A DNA stretch of 64,000 nt from an uncultured Clostridia bacterium (GCA_934778205.1 CAKVOD010000002.1:180016-244015), one strand, 5' to 3'. Positions 26,506 through 36,320 are shown, counted from the stretch's first letter. A program made the numbers and translations. Notes: generated from the letters alone by a model not told the origin.

Positions 26506-27207
26506 TTATGCTTTTATTAAATTTTCAAAACTTTCTGCGTCAAGGCTTGCTCCACCAATCAAAAATCCGTCGATATTATCAATTTTCCTGAACTCAGCCA
26601 CATTTTTAGAATTGACACTGCCACCATACAAAACTTTGAAGTTTACATCGAATTTTGATTTTAGCAATGTTTTTATGAAAGTAATTGTATCTTGTATTTC
26701 GTCCGCGTGCGGTGTCAACCCAGTACCAATTGCCCAAACTGGCTCATAGGCAATGATGATATTCTTCAAGTTTTGCTTTTCAATGCCGTGCAATGCCGTG
26801 AGTAACTGAAATTTCAAAACTTGATATTTTTCATTTAATTGTTCTTGAGTTTCGCCCACACATAAAACACACTCAGTTTGTGATGCACATAAAATAACTT
26901 TTTTGTTGATTATCTCGTCGTTTTCAAAGAATTTTGAGCGTCTTTCGCTATGCCCTATCAAAACGCTTTGACATTTTAAGTCAAGCGCTTGAACAATGCT
27001 AGTTTCGCCTGTATATGCGCCAAAATTGGAATAGCAAACATTTTGCGCCCCAATTGGGAAATTTGATTTTTCGACCGATGTTTGAATCAATGCTGGCGAA
27101 ACGAAGAAACATATTTTTTCTTGAGTTTCAAATTCATTGAAAGAATCAAAAAATTCAGCAACCTCTTTTGATGTTTTGTTGAGTTTCCAATTGCCGTAAA
27201 AAATCAT
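26506..27207 (-). CDS. tpiA: Triosephosphate isomerase
   Basis: 233 residues. FYGNWKLNK (catalytic Lys), IGHSERR (catalytic His), AYEPVWAIGTG (catalytic Glu) and YGGSVNSKN (phosphate loop) are all present. The protein is about 15 residues shorter than the usual 250. Its ATG overlaps the pgk stop (ATGA). Confidence 0.97.
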   Translation of the reverse strand: MIFYGNWKLNKTSKEVAEFFDSFNEFETQEKICFFVSPALIQTSVEKSNFPIGAQNVCYSNFGAYTGETSIVQALDLKCQSVLIGHSERRSKFFENDEIINKKVILCASQTECVLCVGETQEQLNEKYQVLKFQLLTALHGIEKQNLKNIIIAYEPVWAIGTGLTPHADEIQDTITFIKTLLKSKFDVNFKVLYGGSVNSKNVAEFRKIDNIDGFLIGGASLDAESFENLIKA

Positions 27208-28397
27208 TGTTCTTTCTCCTTAAGATTCACAATCCCCGGCAATTCGCTACCTTCAAGTAAAGTAAGCGAAGCGCCACCGCCCGTTGAAACAAAATAGAAG
27301 TCTTTTTCAAGCCCAAAATTGCGAACAGCAGAAGCGCTATCTCCGCCCCCAACAACCATTTGATGTGGATTTTCCGCCATCGCCTTTGCGACTGCGCGCG
27401 TTCCTTTTGAAAAACGCTTATATTCAAATACGCCCATAGGTCCGTTCCAATAAACAGTTTTAGCAGACTTGATAACCTTTGTAAACAATCTAATAGTTTT
27501 TGGTCCAATATCCATACCGATTCCGTCTTCTGGAAAGTTCTCAGACGAGCAAACATCATAATCAGCAAGGAATGAGAACTCTTTTGCGACAAGGTGGTCT
27601 ACTGGCAAGTATATTTTAACTTTTTTATTGCTTGCTTTTTCAAGCAACAATCTTGCATACTCAATTTTTGCTTCGTCAACTTTGCTCGCGCCCATATTGT
27701 ACCCTTGCGCCACAAGAAAAGTATACGCCATTGCCCCGCCAATAATTATTCCGTCGACCTTGTCAATAAGATTAGAAATCAACTTAATTTTGTCACTAAC
27801 TTTTGCTCCACCCAAAACCACAACAAACGGGCGTTTTGGCTCGTTCATAAGTTTGGAAAAAACTTCAATTTCCTTTGCCATAAGCAAACCACAATATGAC
27901 GGAATGTACTTTGTTATGCCTGCAGTCGATGCGTGCGCACGATGTGCCGTTCCAAACGCGTCATTGCAATAGATATCCGCGATTCGCGCTAGTTTCTTAG
28001 AAAATTCATCGTCATTTGCCTCCTCTTCAGGGTAAAAACGGATGTTTTCAAGAACCATTACATCTCCATTTTTCATTGTTCTAATCATTTTTTGCATATG
28101 CTCAGAAAAAAGTTCCGTTTCAAACAAAACAGGCTTATCCAAAAGTTCCTTTAGTTTTTCAACAACAGGTGCAAGCGAGAACTCAGGCGATACCTTGCCC
28201 TTTGGACGCCCCAAGTGTGAAACGATGATAACTTTTGCTCCCTTTTCAATCAAATACTTGATTGTCGGTAGTGCCTCAATAATTTTTTTGTCATCGCTTA
28301 TGATACCATTTTTGTTTACGGGTACATTGAGGTCGTCGCGCAACAAAACCTTTGTTCCTTCAAGATATTTGTAATCTGTAATTGATGCTTTATTCAT
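27204..28397 (-). CDS. pgk: Phosphoglycerate kinase
   Basis: 397 residues with RDDLNVPVN, HLGRPKG, ENIRFYPEE, LGGAKVSDKI, WNGPMGVFE and GGGDSASAV, the standard PGK substrate and nucleotide loops. It makes ATP from 1,3-bisphosphoglycerate. In the pgk-tpiA-gpmI operon, gapA is absent and must lie elsewhere. Confidence 0.98.
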   Translation of the reverse strand: MNKASITDYKYLEGTKVLLRDDLNVPVNKNGIISDDKKIIEALPTIKYLIEKGAKVIIVSHLGRPKGKVSPEFSLAPVVEKLKELLDKPVLFETELFSEHMQKMIRTMKNGDVMVLENIRFYPEEEANDDEFSKKLARIADIYCNDAFGTAHRAHASTAGITKYIPSYCGLLMAKEIEVFSKLMNEPKRPFVVVLGGAKVSDKIKLISNLIDKVDGIIIGGAMAYTFLVAQGYNMGASKVDEAKIEYARLLLEKASNKKVKIYLPVDHLVAKEFSFLADYDVCSSENFPEDGIGMDIGPKTIRLFTKVIKSAKTVYWNGPMGVFEYKRFSKGTRAVAKAMAENPHQMVVGGGDSASAVRNFGLEKDFYFVSTGGGASLTLLEGSELPGIVNLKEKEQ

Positions 28398-28409
28398 AAT
28401 ATTTCTCCT

Positions 28410-30050
28410 CTAATAAATTTTCAATATTTGGTTGTTTATGTCGTTTGCAATGTTTTCAAGAGTTTGCACGACCATAAAGACATTGTCGAATTTTTGCAAT
28501 TTTTCTTTCTTTTCTTCGCTAGACGATTTAGTTTTTTCAAGATTTGAATACAACACTTTTTTAGTTTTTACTCGCAAATCCGCTAAGTCTTTATCATAAG
28601 CAAAATCATCAAAAATTTCAATATATGCGTTGTTCAAACTCTCTTTTTCTTTGACATCATAAACAGCCCGATGTGCTTTGCAAATGTTCTTTATCAACTT
28701 GAAATGCTCTGTAATACATTCCCGTTCATTGTCTTGCAAATTGTTGATTTCTTCCGTTTTGTTAATGATTACCAAGCACTCGTCAGCAATTTTTTCAGAT
28801 TCATTTAATACATTTTGATAATACTGCAGTCGCGCAATATATCGCGACTCCTCATTTGTGGTAATTCGCAAAATGTTGCTTTTAGTTTGTGCAATGTTTG
28901 TTGTAAATATGTTGATTCTAGAAATTAGGTTTGACTTCTTTCTCTTTGTCGGTTCGTTCCAATATGCCTCCAACTTTTCAATCAAGTCCGTTTGGTCATC
29001 TGCAAGTACTTGCAATCCTTTCAAAATTTGGTGACTTGCAATCGGTAAGTTTGTATATAAACTTTGGTCAAGCACAAAAATTTTATGTTTTTCGTCCTTG
29101 TTTTTATCGGGCAATATCTTGTACAAAATCTTGCTGATTGGCGTGACAAGAAACAACTGCAAAATCACATTAATAGCATTTATGACAATAAGTGAAATAA
29201 TGAGAATGAACGAATCACTGTCAATGATAGATGTTGCCCACTCAACATAAGGCGTGCAAGCAAAAATAATAATCATCAACATTGTTGTCAAAACTGACAC
29301 ATAGACATTAAACAGCGTGGCGCGTTTTGCCGTGATATTTGCTTTCAAACTTGCCATAATTGAAACGAATGTTGTACCGATATTTGCGCCCGCCATTACG
29401 TATAGTGCCGACAATAGAGTCATTGTTGAATCGCCGATTGCCATCAGCGAAACAAGCAGTGCGCTTGTTCCAAGGCAGTGCAAGCACATACCCAAAACTA
29501 TACCAATGAGAACAAGCAAAACTGGATTCGTCATTTTACCAATCGCTGTTGCAACGCTAGGAACACTTGTGACAGATTCCATTCCAATACTCATTATTTT
29601 CATACCGCAAAACAGCAAGCCCAAGCAAGTAATTGTTTTCCCGATTTTTATAATCGTGGGCGACTTTGCAATCATTGAGATAACAGCGCCAATCAATGCA
29701 AAAAGACCAAAAAATTCTACAATATTGAACGATTCAAAACAAAAAACTAGCAGTACAAGTGACGAGCCAATGTGCGCACCAAGAAACAACGGCAATGCTT
29801 GCATCAGCGTCAGCGCCCCTATATTAATCAATCCAATATACATCACAAGCGAAACGCTGGAAGATTGCACCAAAATCGTGCTCCCTATCCCCGATGCAAA
29901 TGCAATGTATCTGTTTTTTGACAATTTGTTGATGTTGCGTCGTATGTTGTTGCTCGCAATGCCTTCAAGCCCCTGCCCAACACCTGAAATGCCGTACAAT
30001 AGCACGCCAAGCCCCGACAAAAGAAACAAAAGTCCGTATAATGCTTCCAT
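28410..30050 (-). CDS. Na/Pi-cotransporter family protein with PhoU-like tail
   Basis: 546 residues. About eight or nine membrane segments fill residues 1-310 in two inverted halves; the first half has the QSSS motif (ILVQSSSVS), but at the matching place in the second half the sequence reads LGTSALLVSL, so the second QSSS is degenerate. A helical PhoU-like cytoplasmic region fills 330-546. Relatives take up phosphate with sodium or control nucleotide signalling. It is the first gene of the glycolytic operon, 12 bases before pgk. AAGGAG precedes the ATG. Confidence 0.85.
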   Translation of the reverse strand: MEALYGLLFLLSGLGVLLYGISGVGQGLEGIASNNIRRNINKLSKNRYIAFASGIGSTILVQSSSVSLVMYIGLINIGALTLMQALPLFLGAHIGSSLVLLVFCFESFNIVEFFGLFALIGAVISMIAKSPTIIKIGKTITCLGLLFCGMKIMSIGMESVTSVPSVATAIGKMTNPVLLVLIGIVLGMCLHCLGTSALLVSLMAIGDSTMTLLSALYVMAGANIGTTFVSIMASLKANITAKRATLFNVYVSVLTTMLMIIIFACTPYVEWATSIIDSDSFILIISLIVINAINVILQLFLVTPISKILYKILPDKNKDEKHKIFVLDQSLYTNLPIASHQILKGLQVLADDQTDLIEKLEAYWNEPTKRKKSNLISRINIFTTNIAQTKSNILRITTNEESRYIARLQYYQNVLNESEKIADECLVIINKTEEINNLQDNERECITEHFKLIKNICKAHRAVYDVKEKESLNNAYIEIFDDFAYDKDLADLRVKTKKVLYSNLEKTKSSSEEKKEKLQKFDNVFMVVQTLENIANDINNQILKIY

Positions 30051-30137
30051 ATTTCTCCTTATGTAATAGTATATAATTTTTAATTAATTAAAACAAGCAA
30101 TTTTAGCCCATTTTTGACATTTTTAGTCAAACTTTAA

Positions 30138-30166
30138 TTGACTAAAGCCAAAATGTGTGCTAAAAT
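30138..30166 (+). promoter_or_regulatory. Promoter of dusB, leaderless type
   Basis: TTGACT, 17-base spacer, TAAAAT (with upstream TG), then six bases to the ATG. Confidence 0.8.
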
Positions 30167-30172
30167 TGTTGA

Positions 30173-31096
30173 ATGGATAATAATTTGTTTAAAAATAATA
30201 TAATTCTTGCACCACTTGCTGGCTACACCGACGCAGGTTTCAGGCGAATTTGTGCCGACTTTGGCGCGGGCTTGACAACCACAGAAATGGTCAGCGCGAA
30301 AGGTCTACATTATGGCAATGAAAATACGGAATACTTGCTCACAACTTGTGGCGAAACGCCTGTTAGTGTTCAAATTTTTGGTAGTGACCCCGAAATTATG
30401 GCGGAAGCGTGCAAAAACGAAAAGTTGCAAAACTTTGACGCAATCGACATAAATATGGGTTGCCCTGTTCCAAAAATTGTCAAAAATGGCGAAGGTAGCG
30501 CATTGTTAAAAGACCCAAAACTTGCTGAAAAAATTATTTCAGCGTGCGTCAAGGCTACAAACAAGCCTATTTCAGTCAAATTTAGACTGGGCTTTGAAAA
30601 AGATGAGGACACAACTGTTGATTTTGCCAAAATGTGCGAAGGCGCGGGAGCAAGTTTCATCGTAATTCACGGGCGCACGCGCGAGGAGTATTACACGGGT
30701 TCAGCACGATATGACACCATTTTCAAGACGGCGGATTGTGTGAAAATTCCCGTTTTTGCAAACGGTGATATTGTCACAAAAAATGACTATGATTTCATTA
30801 TGCAAAATAGCAACTGTTTTGGCGTTTCAATCGGCAGAGCAAGTTTAGGAAATCCTTTTGTTTTCAATGATTTCAAAAGCCCAACGCAAGAAGAACTAAA
30901 AGACGCCATTTTGAAACACTATGAGTATTTGAAATTGTGTTTTAGCGAACATTATATTTTTTCAAATTTTAGGAAACACCTTTGCGCGTATATCGGCACT
31001 TGCAAAAATGCGCGCACTTTTCGCGACTTGATTTTCAAGGCGGAAAATATTGAACAATCTATTGCATACGCAATTGAAGCCGTTATGCAAGAATAA
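30173..31096 (+). CDS. dusB: tRNA-dihydrouridine synthase
   Basis: 307 residues: FMN-binding TIM barrel with LAPLAGYTDAGFRR, INMGCPVPKIVKNGEGSALL (catalytic Cys), VKFRLGF, HGRTREEYYTG and FANGDI, then the C-terminal helical domain. It reduces uridines in tRNA. No ribosome binding site lies before the ATG; the -10 box is six bases upstream. The subfamily (B versus A/C) is inferred from overall look only. Confidence 0.92.
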   Translation: MDNNLFKNNIILAPLAGYTDAGFRRICADFGAGLTTTEMVSAKGLHYGNENTEYLLTTCGETPVSVQIFGSDPEIMAEACKNEKLQNFDAIDINMGCPVPKIVKNGEGSALLKDPKLAEKIISACVKATNKPISVKFRLGFEKDEDTTVDFAKMCEGAGASFIVIHGRTREEYYTGSARYDTIFKTADCVKIPVFANGDIVTKNDYDFIMQNSNCFGVSIGRASLGNPFVFNDFKSPTQEELKDAILKHYEYLKLCFSEHYIFSNFRKHLCAYIGTCKNARTFRDLIFKAENIEQSIAYAIEAVMQE

Positions 31097-31098
31097 AC

Positions 31099-31138
31099 AA
31101 AAAAACGCCAAAGAGTTTCCTGCCTAACTCTTTGGCGC
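31099..31138 (-). terminator. Terminator of hup (also covers the dusB 3' end)
   Basis: Twelve-base-pair stem CGCCAAAGAGTT/AACTCTTTGGCG with T7 behind it on the minus strand, between convergent genes. Confidence 0.88.
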
Positions 31139-31155
31139 TATATTTGAATGAACAA

Positions 31156-31428
31156 TTATTGAATATCTGCTTTGAATGTTTTACCTGCTTTGAATGAAGG
31201 AGCCTTTGAAGCAGCGATTTTGATTGTAGCGCCAGTTCTAGGGTCTCTACCATCTCTTTCTTCTCTTTCGCGAACTTCAAATTTACCGATTCCAGAAATT
31301 ACGAGTTCGTCTCCCGCTTTCAATGTTTCAACCAAAACACTATAGCAAGCGTCCAGAAGTTCCCCACAGTCTTTTTTGCTGATGCCTGTTTTTTCAGAAA
31401 TAGCATCAATGTACTCTTGTTTGTTCAT
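31156..31428 (-). CDS. hup: HU-family DNA-binding protein (first copy)
   Basis: 90 residues with the HU fold pattern MNKQEYIDAISEKTGISKKD, GDELVISGIGKFEVREREER and the DNA-arm GRDPRTGATIKI, ending in PSFKAGKTFK. Binds and bends DNA without sequence preference. GGAG site before the ATG. A second, more divergent HU lies at 33671. Confidence 0.95.
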   Translation of the reverse strand: MNKQEYIDAISEKTGISKKDCGELLDACYSVLVETLKAGDELVISGIGKFEVREREERDGRDPRTGATIKIAASKAPSFKAGKTFKADIQ

Positions 31429-31642
31429 ATTATATACTCTCCTTGTGTTTTATAATATGCTTCATTATAGCATAAAACCAAACTAAAGTCTAGCATTTTA
31501 GCGCCATTTTGCAAATTTTTTATTTTTTTTGAAAAATAATTATATGACGCCGATTTGTCGTTTTTCACACAAAGTAAGCGAAACTTGCAAACGCGGTGGC
31601 GCTAAAAGTGGCAATGACCACTATGTTGATATAAACGCTAAT

Positions 31643-33473
31643 CTATATAACAACGCAGTTTTTCCACGAGCCGTCGCCTGTCAACGTGAATTTGATGTTC
31701 ATACTTGCATGCGCTGCGGTATAAATTTCATAGCAAGCAAAATTGGTAGGTGATTGCAAAACTTCGTCTAATTTAACTTCAAGACTGCTACCAAACGGAC
31801 GTGTTGCAAGAATTTTATAGGTTGTAACCAAATCAAGCGCTAGAGTTGCATTGATTGCTCCGCTAATACAAGAATATTCCGCAATGCGTGCATCTCCGTC
31901 CATAATTGTGAGCACAAGTAAACTGTTTTTGGCGTTGTTTGTTGCTGTGATGTCCACCTTTGTTTCCTTAGGCAACAAGGATTTAAGAGTGCCAAGATTT
32001 AGATGGAGTGCAACGCGAACGCCTAAATCGGCAACAGCGGCAGTATTAGCTTCTTTACCATGCGTGAAGATATAACGCGCGTTACCGCCATCGATTGAAG
32101 AACTACCAGAACGTAGCCACGTATATGAATTTGATGCGCGGTCGTACCCGTTGAGTTCCCATAGCCCTGTTCGGTTCGCGTTTTTGTGCGACGCAGTGTC
32201 TGCGCTTGAATTTATCCCTGCTGTTGCTTTACCGCTATCAAGGTATATTATGTCGTTTGCTTCATCATAAAGCCTATCTGTATTTTGTAATTGACTTGTA
32301 GCAGTCTGCCCATACCCAGTGTGCAACACCTCAAAACCACTTGGTACCCACAACTTATCGTCATATGTTGACTCTACTGTGCCATTCCAATTGCTATGCT
32401 TACCACTAAGTCCATCCATTCCGTTTTCTAACCCAAAGTCTGTACTTCCATCACTATAACCACTTGAACCAACACCACTATTTGTGTTATACAGGGCTCC
32501 GCTGCTATTGTATGAGGTTTGATAAGCGCTGCTTTGCCACCCGCCAAGATTAAGTGAACTTGATGCTAGTTGGCTTGGCGCTACTACATATTGGTCAAGT
32601 ACACTATATGTGCTTTTCAATGTTTCATATAATGGTTTTACTGTTTTATCTCTCAAATAACTTTGTGAGTAGTTACCTTCCCATCTATAGGTTATACCAT
32701 TTTCTGTAGAGTTCTTCCTTGGATTAAATATTGCATTTTTATATGGGCGAGCCATATATAGTGTGAGAACGTCATTTTGCGTGCCGTTTTCATCTCTTAT
32801 TGAACGGTATACTGCTTGCCAGTATTGCGCTGATGCTACATTTGCGCTGTTTGTTGTGCCAGTTGTATTCTCAAACAATTTCACAAGTATTTGTGCGTTG
32901 CCTTTTTGGTCGTTTGTCCAACCATTTTGTGTGCCATATTTGCCAAAGTTTTTGGCTGTAAGGTATGTTGGTGCGTTGGTGTTTTCCGTCACGCCATTCC
33001 ATACGTTTTCACTGTCTACCATATTTAGCAAGTCGGCGAGAACTCCCAAGTTCACTATTCCATCTGTTTTAAATAGTGGCTTATTTGTTGCAGTTGCATT
33101 CAATACGCCTGTGCTTGTGTCCGCTGAACCTGTTGTTTCATTGCGGGCGCTATCCCCCGCAACAAACACGGGCGCATTGACGTAAAACGTGCCGTCACTT
33201 GGTCCGCCTGCTGTTAGATTATAGCGAGTGGCAAAACTTGCTAATGGACATAGCGAAAATACTGCAAATATAGAAAACACCACAAGCCACAACATTATTT
33301 GTGTGGTCCGTGGTGTTTTTTTATATTTAGTTTTTGTACTTTGATTTGCAAGGTGTGTTGTTCCACGCAACCCCTTACTTAAATTTAAATTGTCATTGGT
33401 GCTTGTTGGATAGTTCGGTAATTGTGGATAACTATTATACCCCCCCCCCCCCCCATTTAGTTAAGTACTTCAT
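31643..33473 (-). CDS. Secreted or surface protein with DUF6273-like domain; start behind a phase-variable G tract
   Basis: The long frame (31643-33370 from a weak TTG) encodes a membrane or signal segment (IMLWLVVFSIFAVFSL, around residue 30) then ~520 polar, Asn/Ser/Thr/Gly-rich residues with a late YTWLRSG...GVRVALHLNL segment typical of DUF6273. The frame stays open upstream to a 15-G tract. On the far side of the tract lie AAAGGAG and, 7 bases on, ATG AAG TAC TTA, giving MKYLTKW then glycines; in this copy that frame meets TAA directly after the tract. One G fewer (14) or two more (17) would fuse it to the long frame. As drawn, the gene is therefore out of frame. A homopolymer length error is the main alternative. 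Confidence 0.75.
33440..33454 (-). repeat. Homopolymer of 15 G (minus strand)
   Basis: Fifteen consecutive C on the plus strand, in a ~35% GC genome, between a good start codon (33473-33471) and the long frame it should feed. This is the classic form of slipped-strand phase variation. Confidence 0.85.
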
Positions 33474-33536
33474 TATCTTGCTCTCCTTTGCTAATGATTT
33501 AAAATTTTAGTAATCTAATACTACCCCTGCAATTTC

Positions 33537-33565
33537 AGTTTAGCATATTTTAAAAAAAATATCAA
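33537..33565 (-). promoter_or_regulatory. Promoter of the G-tract gene
   Basis: Minus strand TTGATA, 17-base spacer, TAAACT; leader of about 55 bases to AAAGGAG and the ATG at 33473. Confidence 0.7.
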
Positions 33566-33670
33566 ACGTTTTAAATATATTTTTTTGCTTAATATTTTTT
33601 TAAATTGTTTTTAATGCAACTTAGAACTATAATTATTAAAACTACATATTAGAGAAATTAGATTACCAAA

Positions 33671-33943
33671 TCAAACGACTTCTTTTTTGAATTTTATGCC
33701 ACTGCGAAAAACGGGTGTGCGACGGGCGTTATATTTGTCGAAATTGCCTGTCATTGGGTTGTATATCAAGCGACCTTTGCGCTCTACCATTTTGAAACAA
33801 CCAAAATTTGTGATGTTGACATTATCTCCACGTTTCAGCGCTTCAATCACTATATTTTGAAATTCATCTATTGCTGTCCTACTTTCGCTGAGTGTTAGGT
33901 TTGTTTTGCGCGAAAGTTCCTCTATTAGCCCTTTTTTGTTCAT
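33671..33943 (-). CDS. HU-family DNA-binding protein (second copy)
   Basis: 90 residues from MNKKGLIEEL; GGAGGAG lies 6 bases upstream, whereas a longer frame starting 17 codons earlier overlaps the flippase stop and has no such site. It keeps GDNVNITNFGCFKMVERKGR but the arm region reads YNPMTGNFDKYNARRTPVF, unlike the canonical RNPRTG. Likely a specialised HU/IHF-like paralogue. It follows the flippase gene closely and may be cotranscribed. Confidence 0.88.
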   Translation of the reverse strand: MNKKGLIEELSRKTNLTLSESRTAIDEFQNIVIEALKRGDNVNITNFGCFKMVERKGRLIYNPMTGNFDKYNARRTPVFRSGIKFKKEVV

Positions 33944-33993
33944 ATTTTCTCCTCCGCTTGAAAGTTTTGCCATTCGCAAAACTTTTATACGCA

Positions 33994-35544
33994 TTATGTT
34001 TCTTTTCTACTATGGAAATAGTTTGATATGGTGTGTTTGTCAAAGGCGCGCCCATAGTTTAGCACAAGAATTGTCAAAAGATAGGTTGCGCCTCCGACTA
34101 GAAACATTGTCATTGTTTGAATGACGCCGAAACCTATGATTTGTTTGATTGCGTACATTGATGTTGACATCATCACGCACGCGAGTGCGGGCAAAAATAT
34201 ATCGTATTGCAGTGATAGTCTAATTTTGACATACTTTGTGAGGTTTTGCAAATTTAAGATAGCGCAAACGATGTAGCAAACGAGCGTTGACCACATTGCG
34301 CCGTATATATTGACACTTGGAATTAAAACCAAAACGAGCGTCAACATAACTTTCAAAAAGCACGCACCGACCATATTATAGACGGGTATTTTCGTTTTAT
34401 CGATTGATTGCAATATTGTTGTTGCGACTTGCACGAGCGCAATAAACAAAATGGCGAATGCCCCTATTCTCAACAAATTGCTTGCGATTTGAAACTCGTC
34501 TATAGCGCCAACTTTAAGCCCATTTTTGAAAAGAAAACATATTATATCCATTGGGAAAACAAGAAAGACGACCACACACGGTAGCGCTATGAACAACACA
34601 AATCGCAGTGCTGAACTTGATTTTTCCGCAACGAGTTGCTGTTTGTGATTTGAATGCAGTTTTGATATTATTGGAATAACCATTGTCGCGACTGCCATTG
34701 ACAAGACGACTGGCAAATTGATGAGCGAATTAACAACGCCTGTCAAAATTCCGTACATATTTGTCGCGGTTGATGTTGAATAACCTATATGTTTTAGCAG
34801 GTTGATTATCAAAAAACTATCTATTAGTAGTGTCAAAGGCATTATCATACTGCTAAGGGTCATAGGAATTGTTGTTTTGACAATTGATTTGATGGATATG
34901 TTTTCAGTCGTTTTTGGTGTTTCTTTTTTTTGTGCGAACAAGTATTGTATTACAATCATCACAAGCGCGAAAACTTCGCTGAGCGTTACGCCAACAACTG
35001 CACCAAATGCTCCAAGCATAAGCCCGCGGTTGATAAACAAACTTGCAAACAATAGTCCAAAAATTAATTTGAACAACTGCTCAATTATTAGTGATATTGA
35101 CGTCGGCAAAATGTTTTGTTTGCCTTGAAAATATCCACGGAAAACCGATAGCACGCCGACAAAAAATATCGCGGGCGCGATGCCGACATAAACTAGCCAC
35201 GCATCGCCATTGCCTTGCAGTGTGGCAATCGGTTTGGCAAGTAGCGCAAGAGCGAGGCTCATAAATAAAGAAATTCCTGCAAAAAATAGTAGCGATTTGC
35301 GAACAACTGCCTTATTTTGCGCACCACTGCCACTTGCCACAATTTTTGCGATTGCATTCGGTACGCCTGTTGAACACAAAACAAGCAATGTGGAATAAAG
35401 CGGAAATATCATTTGATATAGTCCTAGACCTTCTGCGCCGAGAATATAAGTCAGTGGTATGCGATAGACTGCGCCAATAACTTTGGCAAAAAAACTAGCT
35501 AGTGCTAAGATGATTGACCCTGCTATAAAGTTTTGTTTTTTCAT
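33994..35544 (-). CDS. Polysaccharide/lipid flippase of the SpoVB/MurJ (MVF/MATE-like) family
   Basis: 516 residues with about 14 membrane segments. The N-terminal KVIGAVYRIPLTYILGAEGLG pattern is typical of SpoVB/YtgP-type flippases in clostridia, which move lipid-linked peptidoglycan precursors or teichoic/sporulation substrates outward. No clear ribosome binding site precedes the ATG. Which substrate it moves cannot be told; it could be the main lipid II flippase here. Confidence 0.85.
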   Translation of the reverse strand: MKKQNFIAGSIILALASFFAKVIGAVYRIPLTYILGAEGLGLYQMIFPLYSTLLVLCSTGVPNAIAKIVASGSGAQNKAVVRKSLLFFAGISLFMSLALALLAKPIATLQGNGDAWLVYVGIAPAIFFVGVLSVFRGYFQGKQNILPTSISLIIEQLFKLIFGLLFASLFINRGLMLGAFGAVVGVTLSEVFALVMIVIQYLFAQKKETPKTTENISIKSIVKTTIPMTLSSMIMPLTLLIDSFLIINLLKHIGYSTSTATNMYGILTGVVNSLINLPVVLSMAVATMVIPIISKLHSNHKQQLVAEKSSSALRFVLFIALPCVVVFLVFPMDIICFLFKNGLKVGAIDEFQIASNLLRIGAFAILFIALVQVATTILQSIDKTKIPVYNMVGACFLKVMLTLVLVLIPSVNIYGAMWSTLVCYIVCAILNLQNLTKYVKIRLSLQYDIFLPALACVMMSTSMYAIKQIIGFGVIQTMTMFLVGGATYLLTILVLNYGRAFDKHTISNYFHSRKET

Positions 35545-35709
35545 ACAATTAGTTTGTGCTACAGTGCGCTTTTTATACTAAGACCAACAATAGATTTAAG
35601 CGGTAAACAAAAATTTATCTTAAAGATATACTTAAAAATACATATAAATTTTGAATATTTTTTGCTATTTTACAAATATTAGTTGAAACCAACTGCAAAG
35701 GAGAAGATT

Positions 35710-36222
35710 ATGAAAGAAAGTGGAATAGTTAGGCGCTTGGACGAATTAGGACGAATTGTAATTCCTAAAGAGATAAGAAAGAGTTTACGTATCAAGGAAG
35801 GAACGCCACTTGAAATATCAATTGCAAACAATGCCATTATTTTGAAAAAGTACTCGCCGATTTTAGAACTTGGCGAAAACGCAACTTACTGTGCTGAGAT
35901 TTTGTATGACATACTGGGTGTTCCTATATTTGTAACTGACCTAGAAGAATTAGTTGCGTGCGCAGGGACAAAATACATAAAACAAAAAATAAAAAGTGAC
36001 GTTGTAAAATTGATTGACAAACGCGCAGTTTCTAACCTTGAAAACTATAATAATACCATTTTTGAGGAAGAAACAATAAAGCACAAAAACTTATTCATCA
36101 GTCCTATTATTATTGACGGCGACATACTTGGTAGCATTATTATAGACTACAAAGAAAATACGTCCAAAATGGTTGATTCAGTAAAATTTGCGACTATGTT
36201 TGCCTCAAAAATTGCAAATTAG
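35710..36222 (+). CDS. spoVT: SpoVT/AbrB-type transcription regulator
   Basis: 170 residues. N-terminal AbrB swapped-hairpin DNA-binding domain (SGIVRRLDELGRIVIPKEIRKSL, residues 4-27) followed by a GAF-like C-terminal sensor domain, the two-domain layout of SpoVT. SpoVT tunes sigma-G genes in the forespore of spore formers. AAAGGAG lies before this ATG; a frame extending nine codons upstream has no site. The flippase is divergent from it. Confidence 0.9.
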   Translation: MKESGIVRRLDELGRIVIPKEIRKSLRIKEGTPLEISIANNAIILKKYSPILELGENATYCAEILYDILGVPIFVTDLEELVACAGTKYIKQKIKSDVVKLIDKRAVSNLENYNNTIFEEETIKHKNLFISPIIIDGDILGSIIIDYKENTSKMVDSVKFATMFASKIAN

Positions 36223-36226
36223 TTTC

Positions 36227-36263
36227 AAAAAAACGCGACTATGCAATTAGCAATCGCGTTTTA
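36227..36263. terminator. Bidirectional terminator between spoVT and ftsY
   Basis: AACGCGA and TCGCGTT with a 15-base loop, A7 on the left and T4 on the right, between convergent genes. Confidence 0.8.
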
Positions 36264-36268
36264 AAATA

Positions 36269-36311
36269 CAATATATGGTGTATTATACTATATTATATAC
36301 ACCATATATTG
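36269..36311. repeat. Palindromic repeat, copy 2
   Basis: CAATATATGGTGTAT pairs perfectly with ATACACCATATATTG over 15 bases around a 13-base AT loop. Same core as copy 1 (ATATGGTGTATTA), here between convergent genes behind a conventional terminator. Confidence 0.8.
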
Positions 36312-36320
36312 CGTATTATA

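Noticed and set aside
31529..31753. 74-codon plus-strand frame with several cysteines
   Set aside because: It overlaps the 3' end of the G-tract surface gene, has no ribosome binding site and an uneven composition; most likely noncoding strand of the real gene.
33421..33460. G tract acting as a promoter spacer (TTAACT - G tract - TATAAT)
   Set aside because: A TATAAT does follow the tract, but a complete promoter and ribosome binding site lie upstream of it and the frame logic fits translation switching better. Spacer control is not excluded.
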